From assembly GCA_903945325.1 (NCBI GenBank), contig CAJAVE010000214.1, positions 1 through 64,000 on the forward strand: DNA of 64,000 nucleotides. Direction: 5' to 3'. A program made the translations under genes and the position numbers. The stretch comes from an uncultured beta proteobacterium (GTDB taxonomy: Bacteria; Pseudomonadota; Gammaproteobacteria; Burkholderiales; Burkholderiaceae_C). The notes under the pieces are model-generated. The model ran no database searches, was not told where the DNA came from, and was given only the letters and a program-made list of their open reading frames with translations. Of the stretch, positions 22,677 through 30,478 are shown in pieces. Positions within the stretch are counted from its first letter, which is position 1. Every line of letters starts with the position of its first letter.

Positions 22677-24191
22677 TTACTTGCTACTTGGAAAGCTAAA
22701 CACCGCTCCCTCCCGCACCCCTGCACTCGGCCAGCGCTGCGTAATCGTCTTGCGCTTGGTGTAGAAGCGCACGGCATCTGGGCCGTAGGCGTGCAGGTCG
22801 CCGAACAGGCTGCGCTTCCAGCCGCCGAACGAGTGGTAGGCCACGGGCACCGGTAGCGGCACATTCACACCGACCATGCCGACCAGAATGTTGTCGGTGA
22901 AGTAGCGCGCGGCCTCGCCGTCGCGGGTGAAGATGCAGGTGCCGTTGCCGTACTCGTGGGCGTCGATCAGGTCCATGGCTTCTTGTAGCGTTTTCACGCG
23001 CACCACCCCCAACACCGGGCCGAAGATTTCTTCCTGGTAGATGACCATGCCGGGTTTGACGTGGTCGAACAGACAGGGTCCGAGGTAGTAGCCGTCCTCA
23101 TGGCCGGCGATGGTCAGGCCGCGGCCGTCCACGACCAGCGTGGCGCCTTCTTTCACGCCCTGGTCCACGTAGCCCTTGACCTTCTCGAAGTGCGGCTTGG
23201 TGACCAGCGGGCCCATGTCCATGCCGGGGGCAGTGCCGGGGCCGACCTTCATCTTGGAGATTTCTGTCTTCAGGCCGGCAATCACGGCGTCGGCGGTGGC
23301 ATCACCCACGGCCACTACCAGCGGGATGGCCATGCAGCGCTCGCCACACGAACCATAAGCCGCACCCATCAGCGCGCTGACCGCGTTGCCAATGTCAGCG
23401 TCCGGCATGACGACGGCGTGGTTCTTGGCGCCGCCCAGGGCCTGCACGCGCTTGCCATGGGCGCACCCGGTGGTGTAGATGGTTTCGGCAATCGGGGTGG
23501 AGCCGACAAAGCTCACGGCTTTGACGCGTGGGTCAGTCAGCAGCGTGTCCACCGCCTCCTTGTCGCCGTTGACCACGTTGAGCACGCCCGGTGGCAGGCC
23601 GGCCTGCAGCGCCAGCTCGGCAATGCGCAGCGTGCTGCTGGGGTCGCGCTCAGAGGGTTTGAGGACGAAGGTGTTGCCGCAGGCCACGGCCATGGGCCAC
23701 ATCCACAGCGGCACCATGGCCGGGAAGTTGAACGGGGTGATGCCGGCGGTCACGCCCAGGGGCTGGAATTCACTCCACGAGTCCATGGCCGGGCCCACGT
23801 TCTTGCTGTGCTCGCCTTTCAGCAGCTCCGGGGCGTAGCTGGCGTATTCCACGTTTTCAATGCCGCGCTGCAACTCGCCGGCCGAGTCGGCAAGCACCTT
23901 GCCGTGCTCGGCGGTGATCAGGGCGCACAGCTCGTCAGAGTGCTGTTCGAGCAGGACTTTGAGGTTGCCCATGACGCGGGCCCGCTTGAGGGCTGGTGTG
24001 TTGCGCCAGGCCGGGTAGGCGGCCTGGGCGCTGGCGATGGCCTCTTCAACCGTGGTCTTGCTGGCCAGCAGCACGCGCTTCTCGGCCTTGCCAGTCGCAG
24101 GGTTGAAAACGTCCTGTGCACGTGTGTCAGACGCGCCAGTGGTGACGATCTTGCCGTCGATGAGGTGACCGACGATGGGGAGTTGTGTCAT
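22677..24191 (-). CDS. mmsA: CoA-acylating methylmalonate-semialdehyde dehydrogenase
   Basis: Aldehyde dehydrogenase family protein (504 aa, normal length) that oxidises malonate or methylmalonate semialdehyde to acetyl- or propionyl-CoA using NAD and CoA. The start MTQLPIVGHLIDGKIV is typical. The motif FNFPAMVPLWMWPMA, the loop FVGSTPIAE and the catalytic cysteine C286 in GSCGERCMAI are all present. The gene lies downstream of the omega-aminotransferase gene on the same strand. Together they would convert beta-alanine to malonate semialdehyde and then acetyl-CoA, continuing the pyrimidine pathway at the left of the window. Valine catabolism is an alternative role. Confidence 0.94.
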   Translation of the reverse strand: MTQLPIVGHLIDGKIVTTGASDTRAQDVFNPATGKAEKRVLLASKTTVEEAIASAQAAYPAWRNTPALKRARVMGNLKVLLEQHSDELCALITAEHGKVLADSAGELQRGIENVEYASYAPELLKGEHSKNVGPAMDSWSEFQPLGVTAGITPFNFPAMVPLWMWPMAVACGNTFVLKPSERDPSSTLRIAELALQAGLPPGVLNVVNGDKEAVDTLLTDPRVKAVSFVGSTPIAETIYTTGCAHGKRVQALGGAKNHAVVMPDADIGNAVSALMGAAYGSCGERCMAIPLVVAVGDATADAVIAGLKTEISKMKVGPGTAPGMDMGPLVTKPHFEKVKGYVDQGVKEGATLVVDGRGLTIAGHEDGYYLGPCLFDHVKPGMVIYQEEIFGPVLGVVRVKTLQEAMDLIDAHEYGNGTCIFTRDGEAARYFTDNILVGMVGVNVPLPVPVAYHSFGGWKRSLFGDLHAYGPDAVRFYTKRKTITQRWPSAGVREGAVFSFPSSK

Positions 24192-24213
24192 GGTATTCGT
24201 AAGAAATTTGAAT

Positions 24214-24270
24214 GAAATAGGGCTCTAGACCCCGTGAATATTGCGCAAACAGCTATTAACTTTATAGCAA
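24214..24270 (-). repeat. Dispersed ~60-bp repeat, copy 3
   Basis: Copy in minus orientation between the aminotransferase and mmsA, filling most of the 85-bp gap. On the minus strand it has TTGCTATAAAGTTAATAGC, then TAGCTGTTTGCGCA, then CACGGGGTCTAGAGCCC. It is closest to copy 1. It is in the leader of mmsA, upstream of its ribosome binding site. Confidence 0.75.
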
Positions 24271-24276
24271 CTTTGG

Positions 24277-25656
24277 TCAGGCAGTGGCGTTCAGTGCCTC
24301 GCCCAGGGCGTTGACCAGGCTGTCGATTTCGGCCTTCTCGATGATGAAGGGCGGTGCTAGCTGGATGGTGTCGCCGCCATAGCGCACATAAAAACCCTTT
24401 TCCAGGCAGCGCATGGCAATTTCATAAGGCCGCCTGGCCGGTTCGCCGGGCAAGCTGGCAATGGTGATACCCGCCGCCAGGCCGTAGTTGCGGATGTCGG
24501 CGACGTGTTTGGCGCCCTTGAGGGAGTGCACCGCCTGCTCAAAGTAGGGGGCCAGTGCAGCAACGCGCTCCACCATGTTTTCCTGGACCAGCACATCCAG
24601 CGCGGCAATGCCGGCCGCGCAGGCCACCGGGTGGGCCGAGTAGGTGTAGCCGTGGGGAAATTCGAGCATGTAATCGGGTCCGCCCTGGGCCATGAAGGTG
24701 TCGTAGATCTCTTTCTTGGCGACCACCGCACCCAGGGGCTGTGCGCCATTGGTGATCTGCTTGGCCACGTTCATGATGTCGGGCGTCACGCCAAAAGCGG
24801 CCGCACCCGTGTAGGCACCCATGCGGCCAAAACCGGTGATGACTTCATCAAAAATCAGCAGGATGTTGTTGGCAGTGCAGATCTCGCGCAGGCGCTGCAA
24901 ATAGCCGACTGGCGGAATCACGACACCGGCCGAACCCGACATGGGTGCGACGATGTCCGCGGCGATGTTGGAGGCGTCATGCAAAGCACTCAGCTTGAGC
25001 AACTCATCGGCGAGCTCCGCACCCGCGGGGGGCATGCCCTTGTAAAACGAACCGGCTGAGGGCTGCGTGTGGGGCAAGTGATCCGACTCAATCCCCTGTC
25101 CGAAGGTCTTGCGGTTGCCCAGAATGCCACCGACCGAGATGCCACCGAAGTTGACACCGTGGTAACCCTTTTCCCGGCCAATCAGGCGCGTCTTGGTGCC
25201 CTGGCCCTTGGCACGCCAGTAGGCGCGTGCCATCTTGAGCGAGGTGTCGGCCGATTCGGAGCCCGAGCCGGTAAAGAACACATGGTCAAGTCCATCCGGG
25301 GTGAGTGCGCAGATCTTGTTGGCCAGCTCGAACGACAACGGGTGGCCAAACTGGAAGGCGGGTGAATAGTCCATCGTGCCAATCTGGCGGCTGACGGCTT
25401 CGGTGATCTCCGGTCGCCCATGGCCCAAGCCGCAGCACCACAGACCCGAGAGGCCGTCCAGAATTTTGCGACCGTTGCTGTCGGTGTAGTAGGCCCCCTG
25501 GGCACTGACCAGCATGCGCCCGGACTGGGGGCCAGCGGCCTTGAAGTTGCGGTTGGCGGTGAAGGGCATCCAGTGCGCCTCCATCCACGCGGCGTCACCC
25601 GGATAGGGGCTGGTGCTGGTGACTGCGGTGGCAGCGGCTGTGTCGTTGAGCTTCAT
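24277..25656 (-). CDS. Omega-amino acid (beta-alanine)--pyruvate aminotransferase
   Basis: Class III PLP-dependent aminotransferase, 459 aa from MKLNDTAAATA at 25656. A longer ORF start exists, but this one gives the normal family N-terminus. Motifs are MPFTANRNFK, GLWCCGLGHGRPEI, TGSGSESADTSLKMAR, FDEVITGFGRMG, and the PLP lysine K299 in VAKQITNGAQPLGAV. It would move the amino group of beta-alanine to pyruvate, making malonate semialdehyde for the downstream dehydrogenase. It is divergent from a LysR gene, with a palindrome between the two starts. Other omega-amino acids are possible substrates. Confidence 0.93.
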   Translation of the reverse strand: MKLNDTAAATAVTSTSPYPGDAAWMEAHWMPFTANRNFKAAGPQSGRMLVSAQGAYYTDSNGRKILDGLSGLWCCGLGHGRPEITEAVSRQIGTMDYSPAFQFGHPLSFELANKICALTPDGLDHVFFTGSGSESADTSLKMARAYWRAKGQGTKTRLIGREKGYHGVNFGGISVGGILGNRKTFGQGIESDHLPHTQPSAGSFYKGMPPAGAELADELLKLSALHDASNIAADIVAPMSGSAGVVIPPVGYLQRLREICTANNILLIFDEVITGFGRMGAYTGAAAFGVTPDIMNVAKQITNGAQPLGAVVAKKEIYDTFMAQGGPDYMLEFPHGYTYSAHPVACAAGIAALDVLVQENMVERVAALAPYFEQAVHSLKGAKHVADIRNYGLAAGITIASLPGEPARRPYEIAMRCLEKGFYVRYGGDTIQLAPPFIIEKAEIDSLVNALGEALNATA

Positions 25657-25722
25657 GATGTTCCTTCGGGGGTGTTGCGCGCGAATGGGCAAGCGGCGGC
25701 CTTTCACATTGTGGTCAGCTCT

Positions 25723-25741
25723 GTTACTCTCATAAAGTAAC
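25723..25741. promoter_or_regulatory. Candidate LysR operator between aminotransferase and LysR gene
   Basis: A 19-bp dyad GTTACTCTCATAAAGTAAC with 6-bp perfect arms GTTACT and AGTAAC around a 7-bp centre. It fits the T-N11-A pattern of LysR-type binding sites. It lies in the 111-bp divergent region, 67 bp from the aminotransferase start and 27 bp from the LysR start, where it could activate one and repress the other. Confidence 0.55.
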
Positions 25742-25767
25742 AGTTGTCACTATTCAGTTGCCAATTT

Positions 25768-26739
25768 ATGAAACTAAAGAATCGCGCCGTACTGGGCCAG
25801 ATCAGCGACATGGATTTGCGCCTGCTGCGCGTGTTCCGCGCGGTGGTGGATTGCGGCGGCATGGCGGCTGCAGAACTGGAGTTGAACATTGGCACTTCTA
25901 CCGTGAGCCGCCACATCAAAGACCTGGAAACGCGGCTGGGCCTGACTCTGTGCCGACGCGGGCGTGCCGGCTTTGCCTTGACACCCGAGGGTGAGAAGAT
26001 TTATGCCCAGACGGCGCAGTTGCTGGCAGCCACCGATGCCTTTCGCGCCGGGGTGGACGATATTCACCAGCGCATGGGCGGCCAGTTGCAGGTGGCGATG
26101 TTCGACAAAACCGTCAGCAACCCGCAGTCCCACATTGCCCAGGCGATCGCGATGTTTACGCAGCAGGCGCCCGATGTAGCACTGCAATTGCATGTTGGCA
26201 CCATGACCGCCATCGAGCGGGGCGTGCTGGACGGGCAGTACCAGATTGGCATCATTCCCGGCCACCGCAGTTCAGACGCGCTGGAATATGCCGAACTGTT
26301 CGATGAAACCATGCTGTTGTACGCGGGGACTGATCACCCGCTGATGGGTGCCGATCCCCGGACACTGGATTGGGAGAGTTTGCGCGCCTACCCGTTTGCG
26401 GGTTTGGGTTACCACTCACCCAATATGGAGATCAGCCAGCAGGTACGCCTGACGCGCAAAGCGACAGGCTTCGATCAGGAGGCCATTGCCACGCTGATTC
26501 TTTCAGGCCAATTTCTGGGATTTTTGCCCGACCACTACGCACAGAGCTTTGTGCATTCGGGGCAGATGCGTGCGGTTCAACCGGCACTGTTTCGGTACGC
26601 ATGCCAGTTTTTCGCCATTACCCGGCGCTCACCACAACCCGCGCGGGCCGCGCGGGCGTTTCAGGAGTGTCTTGCCAAATCCCACATGCTTGGCAAACGA
26701 GATAGCAATTCTCCGCCGGGCCGTCCCAAGGAGAATTAG
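25768..26739 (+). CDS. LysR family transcriptional regulator
   Basis: DNA-binding regulator, 323 aa from the ATG at 25768; the ATG at 25810 (MDLRLLRVFRAVVDCGG) is a possible alternative. The N-terminal winged helix-turn-helix includes AAAELELNIGTSTVSRHIKD, followed by the effector-binding domain. It is transcribed divergently from the aminotransferase-mmsA pair, with a LysR-like palindrome between them, so it most likely controls beta-alanine or pyrimidine-derived carbon use. The inducer is unknown. A GC-rich hairpin overlaps its stop codon. Confidence 0.9.
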   Translation: MKLKNRAVLGQISDMDLRLLRVFRAVVDCGGMAAAELELNIGTSTVSRHIKDLETRLGLTLCRRGRAGFALTPEGEKIYAQTAQLLAATDAFRAGVDDIHQRMGGQLQVAMFDKTVSNPQSHIAQAIAMFTQQAPDVALQLHVGTMTAIERGVLDGQYQIGIIPGHRSSDALEYAELFDETMLLYAGTDHPLMGADPRTLDWESLRAYPFAGLGYHSPNMEISQQVRLTRKATGFDQEAIATLILSGQFLGFLPDHYAQSFVHSGQMRAVQPALFRYACQFFAITRRSPQPARAARAFQECLAKSHMLGKRDSNSPPGRPKEN

Positions 26740-26787
26740 CCCCCCTCGGGGGGCAGCGACCCGTGAAACGGCGGAGCGTGGGGGTCT
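26739..26787. repeat. GC-rich double hairpin downstream of LysR gene
   Basis: GCCCCCCTCGGGGGGC at 26739-26754 is a near-perfect G/C stem. A second small hairpin CCGTGAAACGG lies at 26761-26771, enclosed by GACCC and GGGTC. There is no T-run, so it is not a classical rho-independent terminator. It resembles intergenic elements placed after genes in related bacteria and may act as an mRNA 3'-end structure. Confidence 0.5.
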
Positions 26788-26792
26788 TAGAT

Positions 26793-26963
26793 CTAGCCGC
26801 CCTTTTTGGAGCGCTTGCCGGGATTCTTTTTGCTGCGGGTCGCAACACCGCGCTCCAGGCTGACGCGTTGTCCGCGACCACCGGTTGGCAGGGTGAAGCC
26901 TGGCAGGGTTGCGGGACGGGGAGTGGCTTTGCGGTCCGCTTCGGTAACGATCTGATTGCCCAT
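26793..26963 (-). CDS. Small basic hypothetical protein (56 aa)
   Basis: A short frame reading MGNQIVTEADRKATPRPA and ending KKNPGKRSKKGG. It is not a recognised family. The protein is strongly basic, with a lysine/arginine-rich C-terminus that suggests contact with nucleic acid. Base composition is like neighbouring genes, and a purine-rich GAAAGAG lies ~6 bases before the ATG. It faces the LysR gene, with the GC-rich hairpin between the two stops. A spurious ORF cannot be excluded. Confidence 0.5.
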   Translation of the reverse strand: MGNQIVTEADRKATPRPATLPGFTLPTGGRGQRVSLERGVATRSKKNPGKRSKKGG

Positions 26964-27076
26964 GTGACTCTTTCTGTACTCTAGTTTGCAAAGGCAGTAT
27001 TAAGCCATAAACCGGACCGGTAGCCCGCGTGCCTGGCACCCACGGTGTTGTCGCAGTCCAAACGGGCGGTCACTTT

Positions 27077-27520
27077 TCACTCCCGCAACATGCCAAACAG
27101 CACGCCAGGTTTGCCAAAACGCTGGGTCCAGACACTGGCGCCAGCCACCAGTCCGATCAGCAGCGCAAGGAGGGGCGCGGTTACCGTGCTGTCGAGTTCC
27201 AGGTGGCTGTTTAGCCAGGGCAGCACCATCTGGGCGCAGGCGCCCGCTGCAAAGGCGCACGCCGCCACCAGAACCAAGGTGTCACGTTTCAGCACGATGT
27301 GCCCCTTTCGGAGACGGACCCGCTCCTGCGCATGCTCGGCCTCCAATTGCTGCCTGCGCACGGCAAATGATTGCAGCTGATCTGTCAGGACTGCAGCGAC
27401 CACGTTGGAGCGAAACGCAACGGGTAATGCCGGGGCTACGATGCAGGCAGCCAACGCGCGATCCAGGGAGTCTTTTGGCAGTGGGGCATCTGGCGGGGTG
27501 CTGGCAGGTGTGGTGTGCAT
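27077..27520 (-). CDS. Membrane protein following ECF sigma factor (possible anti-sigma)
   Basis: Product of 147 aa of unknown family. The first ~75 residues are soluble, with a charged helix (QQLEAEHAQERVRLRKG). Two hydrophobic segments follow at about 84-103 and 113-132. It starts 13 bp downstream of an ECF sigma factor gene on the same strand. A small membrane protein in that position is often the anti-sigma factor. No zinc-binding HxxxCxxC motif is seen, so the anti-sigma role rests on position only. Confidence 0.7.
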   Translation of the reverse strand: MHTTPASTPPDAPLPKDSLDRALAACIVAPALPVAFRSNVVAAVLTDQLQSFAVRRQQLEAEHAQERVRLRKGHIVLKRDTLVLVAACAFAAGACAQMVLPWLNSHLELDSTVTAPLLALLIGLVAGASVWTQRFGKPGVLFGMLRE

Positions 27521-27533
27521 GGGTTGTCCTTCC

Positions 27534-28148
27534 TTATAGCCATAGGTCGGCGTGCGCTAGCCCCCGGTCTTGCAGCTTCTGGTGCAAGGCCGTGCGTGCG
27601 CGGTGCAAATGGGTTTTGACTGTGCCCTGGGGAATGCCCAGCATGGAGGCTACTTCTTCTACCGAGCGTTCTTCAAAGTAGTACAGCGTGAGGCTGGTGC
27701 GCAGAGCAACGGGTAACAACTCCACCAGGCCGCGTAAAACGCCCAGTGCACGGGCATCTGCCGTCGATGGAGCTGCGGCATGGTGTTCGTCGGTTGCGTC
27801 GCCGTCGACGTCGTCGCAGGTCGTTGTGGACGGTGGTCGACGGGCCAACTCGGTCAGGCACCGGTTTCGGGTGATGGCGTAAATCCAGGTTGAAAGGGCG
27901 GCTGTCGCACTGTTGTAGCTCGGCAGCGCGCGCCAAATACGCAGCAAACTCTCCTGCGCAACGTCTTCGGCCGCGTGCGTATCGCGCAGCAAAGCCATGC
28001 ACAGATGAAACACCTTGGATTCGTAGCGCGCCATGATGCCCTCAAACGCGGCATGTAGCCTGCCATCCTGCACCAGGGCTGCCAGATCCGCGTCGCGCAA
28101 GGCGGCATCACTGGGCTGCATGGAGGGGTGTGGAGAAACGACAGACAT
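27534..28148 (-). CDS. ECF RNA polymerase sigma factor
   Basis: Sigma-70 family extracytoplasmic-function factor, 204 aa from MSVVSPHPSMQPSD at 28148; the frame continues upstream, but that part is unlike the family. Region 2 includes HAAEDVAQESLLRIWRAL and WIYAITRNRCL. Region 4 includes LRTSLTLYYFEERSVEEVASMLGIP and GTVKTHLHRARTAL. The linker holds an acidic insert (DDVDGDATDEHH). It is co-transcribed with a membrane protein gene that may be its anti-sigma factor and is divergent from a second small membrane protein, probably part of its regulon. Confidence 0.92.
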   Translation of the reverse strand: MSVVSPHPSMQPSDAALRDADLAALVQDGRLHAAFEGIMARYESKVFHLCMALLRDTHAAEDVAQESLLRIWRALPSYNSATAALSTWIYAITRNRCLTELARRPPSTTTCDDVDGDATDEHHAAAPSTADARALGVLRGLVELLPVALRTSLTLYYFEERSVEEVASMLGIPQGTVKTHLHRARTALHQKLQDRGLAHADLWL

Positions 28149-28273
28149 TTGCCTTGATACCGCAAGCGCAGAGAACGGTTTCAAATGTCGCAAGAAATAA
28201 ATATCCGTGCAAATGAAACCAGTCTGAAACCCGGCGGGTATCAAGCGCATATCTCCACTTCAAAGGGTTTTTC

Positions 28274-28720
28274 ATGGAAGACATTCGCCACATCATCCCG
28301 TTCTTTGTTCCCATCATCGCCATTGTCCTGGGCATAGCGATTGGCATGCTGGGGCTCATTCTGGACTACCGCAAGAAATCCAGGATGTTCGAGCTGCACC
28401 ACAAAGAGCGGTTGCTGGCCATTGAACGCGGCATGGAGGTGCCGCCCCTGCCACCTGAGTTTTTTTCCAACCCGCGCCGTGATGATGGCGCAGGCCCCCG
28501 GGCCAACAGTCTGCGTTGGGGCTTGATCTGGCTGCTACTGGGCGCAGCGCTGGGCGTGGCCATGGGCTTGAACGATGGTATTGAGCAAGCAAGCTGGGCG
28601 CTGTTGCCGGCGGCTGTGGGTTTGGCACAAATCATCTTCTACTTTCTGGCAGTGCCGCAGGCCAACGCATCGGTACGGCCGGACGGTGCAGCCGCTGAAC
28701 CCGTTTCCCGCCAGTCTTGA
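28274..28720 (+). CDS. Small membrane protein (DUF6249-like)
   Basis: Product of 148 aa with an N-terminal membrane helix (IIPFFVPIIAIVLGIAIGML, about residues 7-28), then a charged stretch DYRKKSRMFELHHKERLLAIE typical of small membrane proteins encoded beside ECF sigma factors, and two more helices near 80-98 and 105-125. The function is unknown. It is divergent from the ECF sigma gene with about 125 bp between starts, an arrangement that suggests control by that sigma factor. Confidence 0.75.
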   Translation: MEDIRHIIPFFVPIIAIVLGIAIGMLGLILDYRKKSRMFELHHKERLLAIERGMEVPPLPPEFFSNPRRDDGAGPRANSLRWGLIWLLLGAALGVAMGLNDGIEQASWALLPAAVGLAQIIFYFLAVPQANASVRPDGAAAEPVSRQS

Positions 28721-28739
28721 TCGAATTGGTTGGCGAGAT

Positions 28740-28756
28740 TATTAGACTCGCTAATA
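28740..28756. promoter_or_regulatory. Candidate LysR operator upstream of ArgP-like gene
   Basis: TATTAG-N5-CTAATA is a perfect 6-bp dyad, 17 bp overall, fitting the T-N11-A LysR pattern. It lies 55 bp upstream of the LysR-family gene at 28812 and could serve autoregulation. Confidence 0.45.
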
Positions 28757-28811
28757 GAATGCAGGGGCTTGTCCCGTTTCGTAGGGCAACAGCATCACCC
28801 CTCACCTGCCC

Positions 28812-29729
28812 ATGCGAACCTTCGATACCGACGCCCTGGAATGCCTGGCAGCCATTGTTGAAGAGGGCGGTTTTGAGCGCGCTGCGGTTCGCCTGTCGGT
28901 CACCCAATCTGCGGTTTCGCAGCGCCTGCGGGCGCTGGAGGCGCAGGTTGGCACCGTGTTGCTGGTGCGCAGTCGCCCAGTCAAACCCACCTCCGCCGGA
29001 CGGTTGCTGATCAAGCATGCCATGCAGATGCGACTGCTCAGGGCCGATCTGGAAACCGATTTGCAGGATTTGACCCCGGGTGCTGGAGCGTTGCGCGAAG
29101 AAGACCGCATCTCCATCGCCATCAACGCCGACAGCATTTCCACTTGGGCGCTGCCCGCGTTGGGGCCGCTGGTCAGCGAAGGACTGCCGCTGGAAATCAT
29201 CACTGACGACCAGGATTTCACCCACGAATGGCTGCGAGAGGGCCAGGTTTTGGGCTGTGTGACCACACTCAAACAGGCGTTGCGCGGTTGCAAGGTGTTG
29301 CCGCTGGGCGTCATGCACTACGTGGCGGTGGCCAGTGCGACATATGCAAGCACTAACTGTCCGCATGGACTCACACCCCACAACTTTCGCCAGATCCCCT
29401 TTATTGCCTTCAACCGCAAGGACGACCTACAAACAGAGTTTGTGGGCAGAGCCTGCGGTTTGCGCCGTGTGTCCTTGAGCCAGCGCTTTGTACCCAGTTC
29501 GGAGGGTCAGGTCCGTGCCGTGCTGGCCGGTTGGGGCGCCAGTGTGTTGCCCGAACTGCAGGTGCACGGTTTGCTGGCCAGCGGCGAACTGGTCAACCTG
29601 GCACCCAGAACCACCTTGCCGGTGAACCTGTATTGGCATTGCTGGAACCTCGACTCGGTCGTCATTGACAGGCTGACTGATGCCTTGTCCAAGGCTGCGG
29701 GAGCGGCATTGAAAACGGCTCGGTCATAA
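28812..29729 (+). CDS. argP: LysR family regulator, ArgP-like
   Basis: Regulator of 305 aa with the ArgP/IciA-type N-terminus: DALECLAAIVEEGGFERAAVRLSVTQ then SAVSQRLRALEAQ. In that family it controls basic amino acid export and responds to lysine and arginine. No lysE-type exporter gene is next to it here, so the target is elsewhere or different. A perfect dyad upstream suggests autoregulation. It is followed by a TetR gene 47 bp downstream on the same strand. Confidence 0.82.
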   Translation: MRTFDTDALECLAAIVEEGGFERAAVRLSVTQSAVSQRLRALEAQVGTVLLVRSRPVKPTSAGRLLIKHAMQMRLLRADLETDLQDLTPGAGALREEDRISIAINADSISTWALPALGPLVSEGLPLEIITDDQDFTHEWLREGQVLGCVTTLKQALRGCKVLPLGVMHYVAVASATYASTNCPHGLTPHNFRQIPFIAFNRKDDLQTEFVGRACGLRRVSLSQRFVPSSEGQVRAVLAGWGASVLPELQVHGLLASGELVNLAPRTTLPVNLYWHCWNLDSVVIDRLTDALSKAAGAALKTARS

Positions 29730-29776
29730 ACTGACCTTGCTCACCATTTTTTGACGATAACGGATAAACTGTAGGC

Positions 29777-30403
29777 ATGATGCTCAGCCCCGCACCCAAA
29801 ATCTCGTTCAAAGCCCAAATGCTGCAGGCGCGTGAAGACGCCATCATAGTGACCGTTAACCGACTGTTGGCTGAAAAGGGCTTCGACGCCATGACCGTGG
29901 ACGAGGTGGCCGCCCAGGTCGGCATTGCCAAAGCCAGCCTGTACAAGCACTTCCCCAGCAAGGAGGACCTGGCCGCTGCTGCCATGGTGCGCGTCATGCG
30001 CCGGGCCCAGGCGTATTTGGCTGCACTCCCTGGCAGCATGGCCCCGTTGGACAAACTGCGTGCGGTGGTGCGCTGGACCATGGAGTTGAAGCTGGCCGGT
30101 GAGATGCCGTCGCTTCCCAGCCAGAATTCCAGCCTGCGTGCGACCCTGATTGCCAATGCGGACTATATGAATGGCCTGATTGAGGTCAGTGACCAACTGG
30201 GTGCATGGATCGAGGCGGCGCAGGAGCAGGGTCTGTTGAATCCCCAGTTGCCCGCCATTGCCGTGCTATACACCCTATATGCCAGGGCCTGCGACCCGGT
30301 ACTGGAGTTCTTGCAGATGGGGGGGCAGCACACCGATGCCGAGATTGCAGACCTGGTGCTGTCGACCTGTTTTGACGGATTGAACGCGCGCCAGGCGCGA
30401 TAG
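29777..30403 (+). CDS. TetR family transcriptional regulator
   Basis: Product of 208 aa. The N-terminal helix-turn-helix lies at about residues 25-65 (AEKGFDAMTVDEVAAQVGIA, then KASLYKHFPSKEDL). The C-terminal all-helical domain would bind an unknown ligand and form the dimer. A second ATG is one codon in. The gene ends just before copy 4 of the dispersed repeat and is convergent with the phosphoesterase gene. Whether it acts on the TetR-like operator upstream of preT cannot be judged. Confidence 0.88.
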   Translation: MMLSPAPKISFKAQMLQAREDAIIVTVNRLLAEKGFDAMTVDEVAAQVGIAKASLYKHFPSKEDLAAAAMVRVMRRAQAYLAALPGSMAPLDKLRAVVRWTMELKLAGEMPSLPSQNSSLRATLIANADYMNGLIEVSDQLGAWIEAAQEQGLLNPQLPAIAVLYTLYARACDPVLEFLQMGGQHTDAEIADLVLSTCFDGLNARQAR

Positions 30404-30416
30404 CGATTCATCGCAA

Positions 30417-30478
30417 ATTTGCTATAAAAAAGCTAGCTGCTTACGCAGGTTTGACGAGGGCTGGAGGCCTATTTCTAT
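30417..30478 (+). repeat. Dispersed ~60-bp repeat, copy 4 (3' end of phosphoesterase gene)
   Basis: Contains TTGCTATAAAAAAGC, TAGCTGCTTACGCA, then GGCTGGAGGCCTATTT. It lies between two convergent genes. On the minus strand it encodes the last ~18 residues of the metallophosphoesterase and supplies its TAG stop at 30422-30424. Confidence 0.75.
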
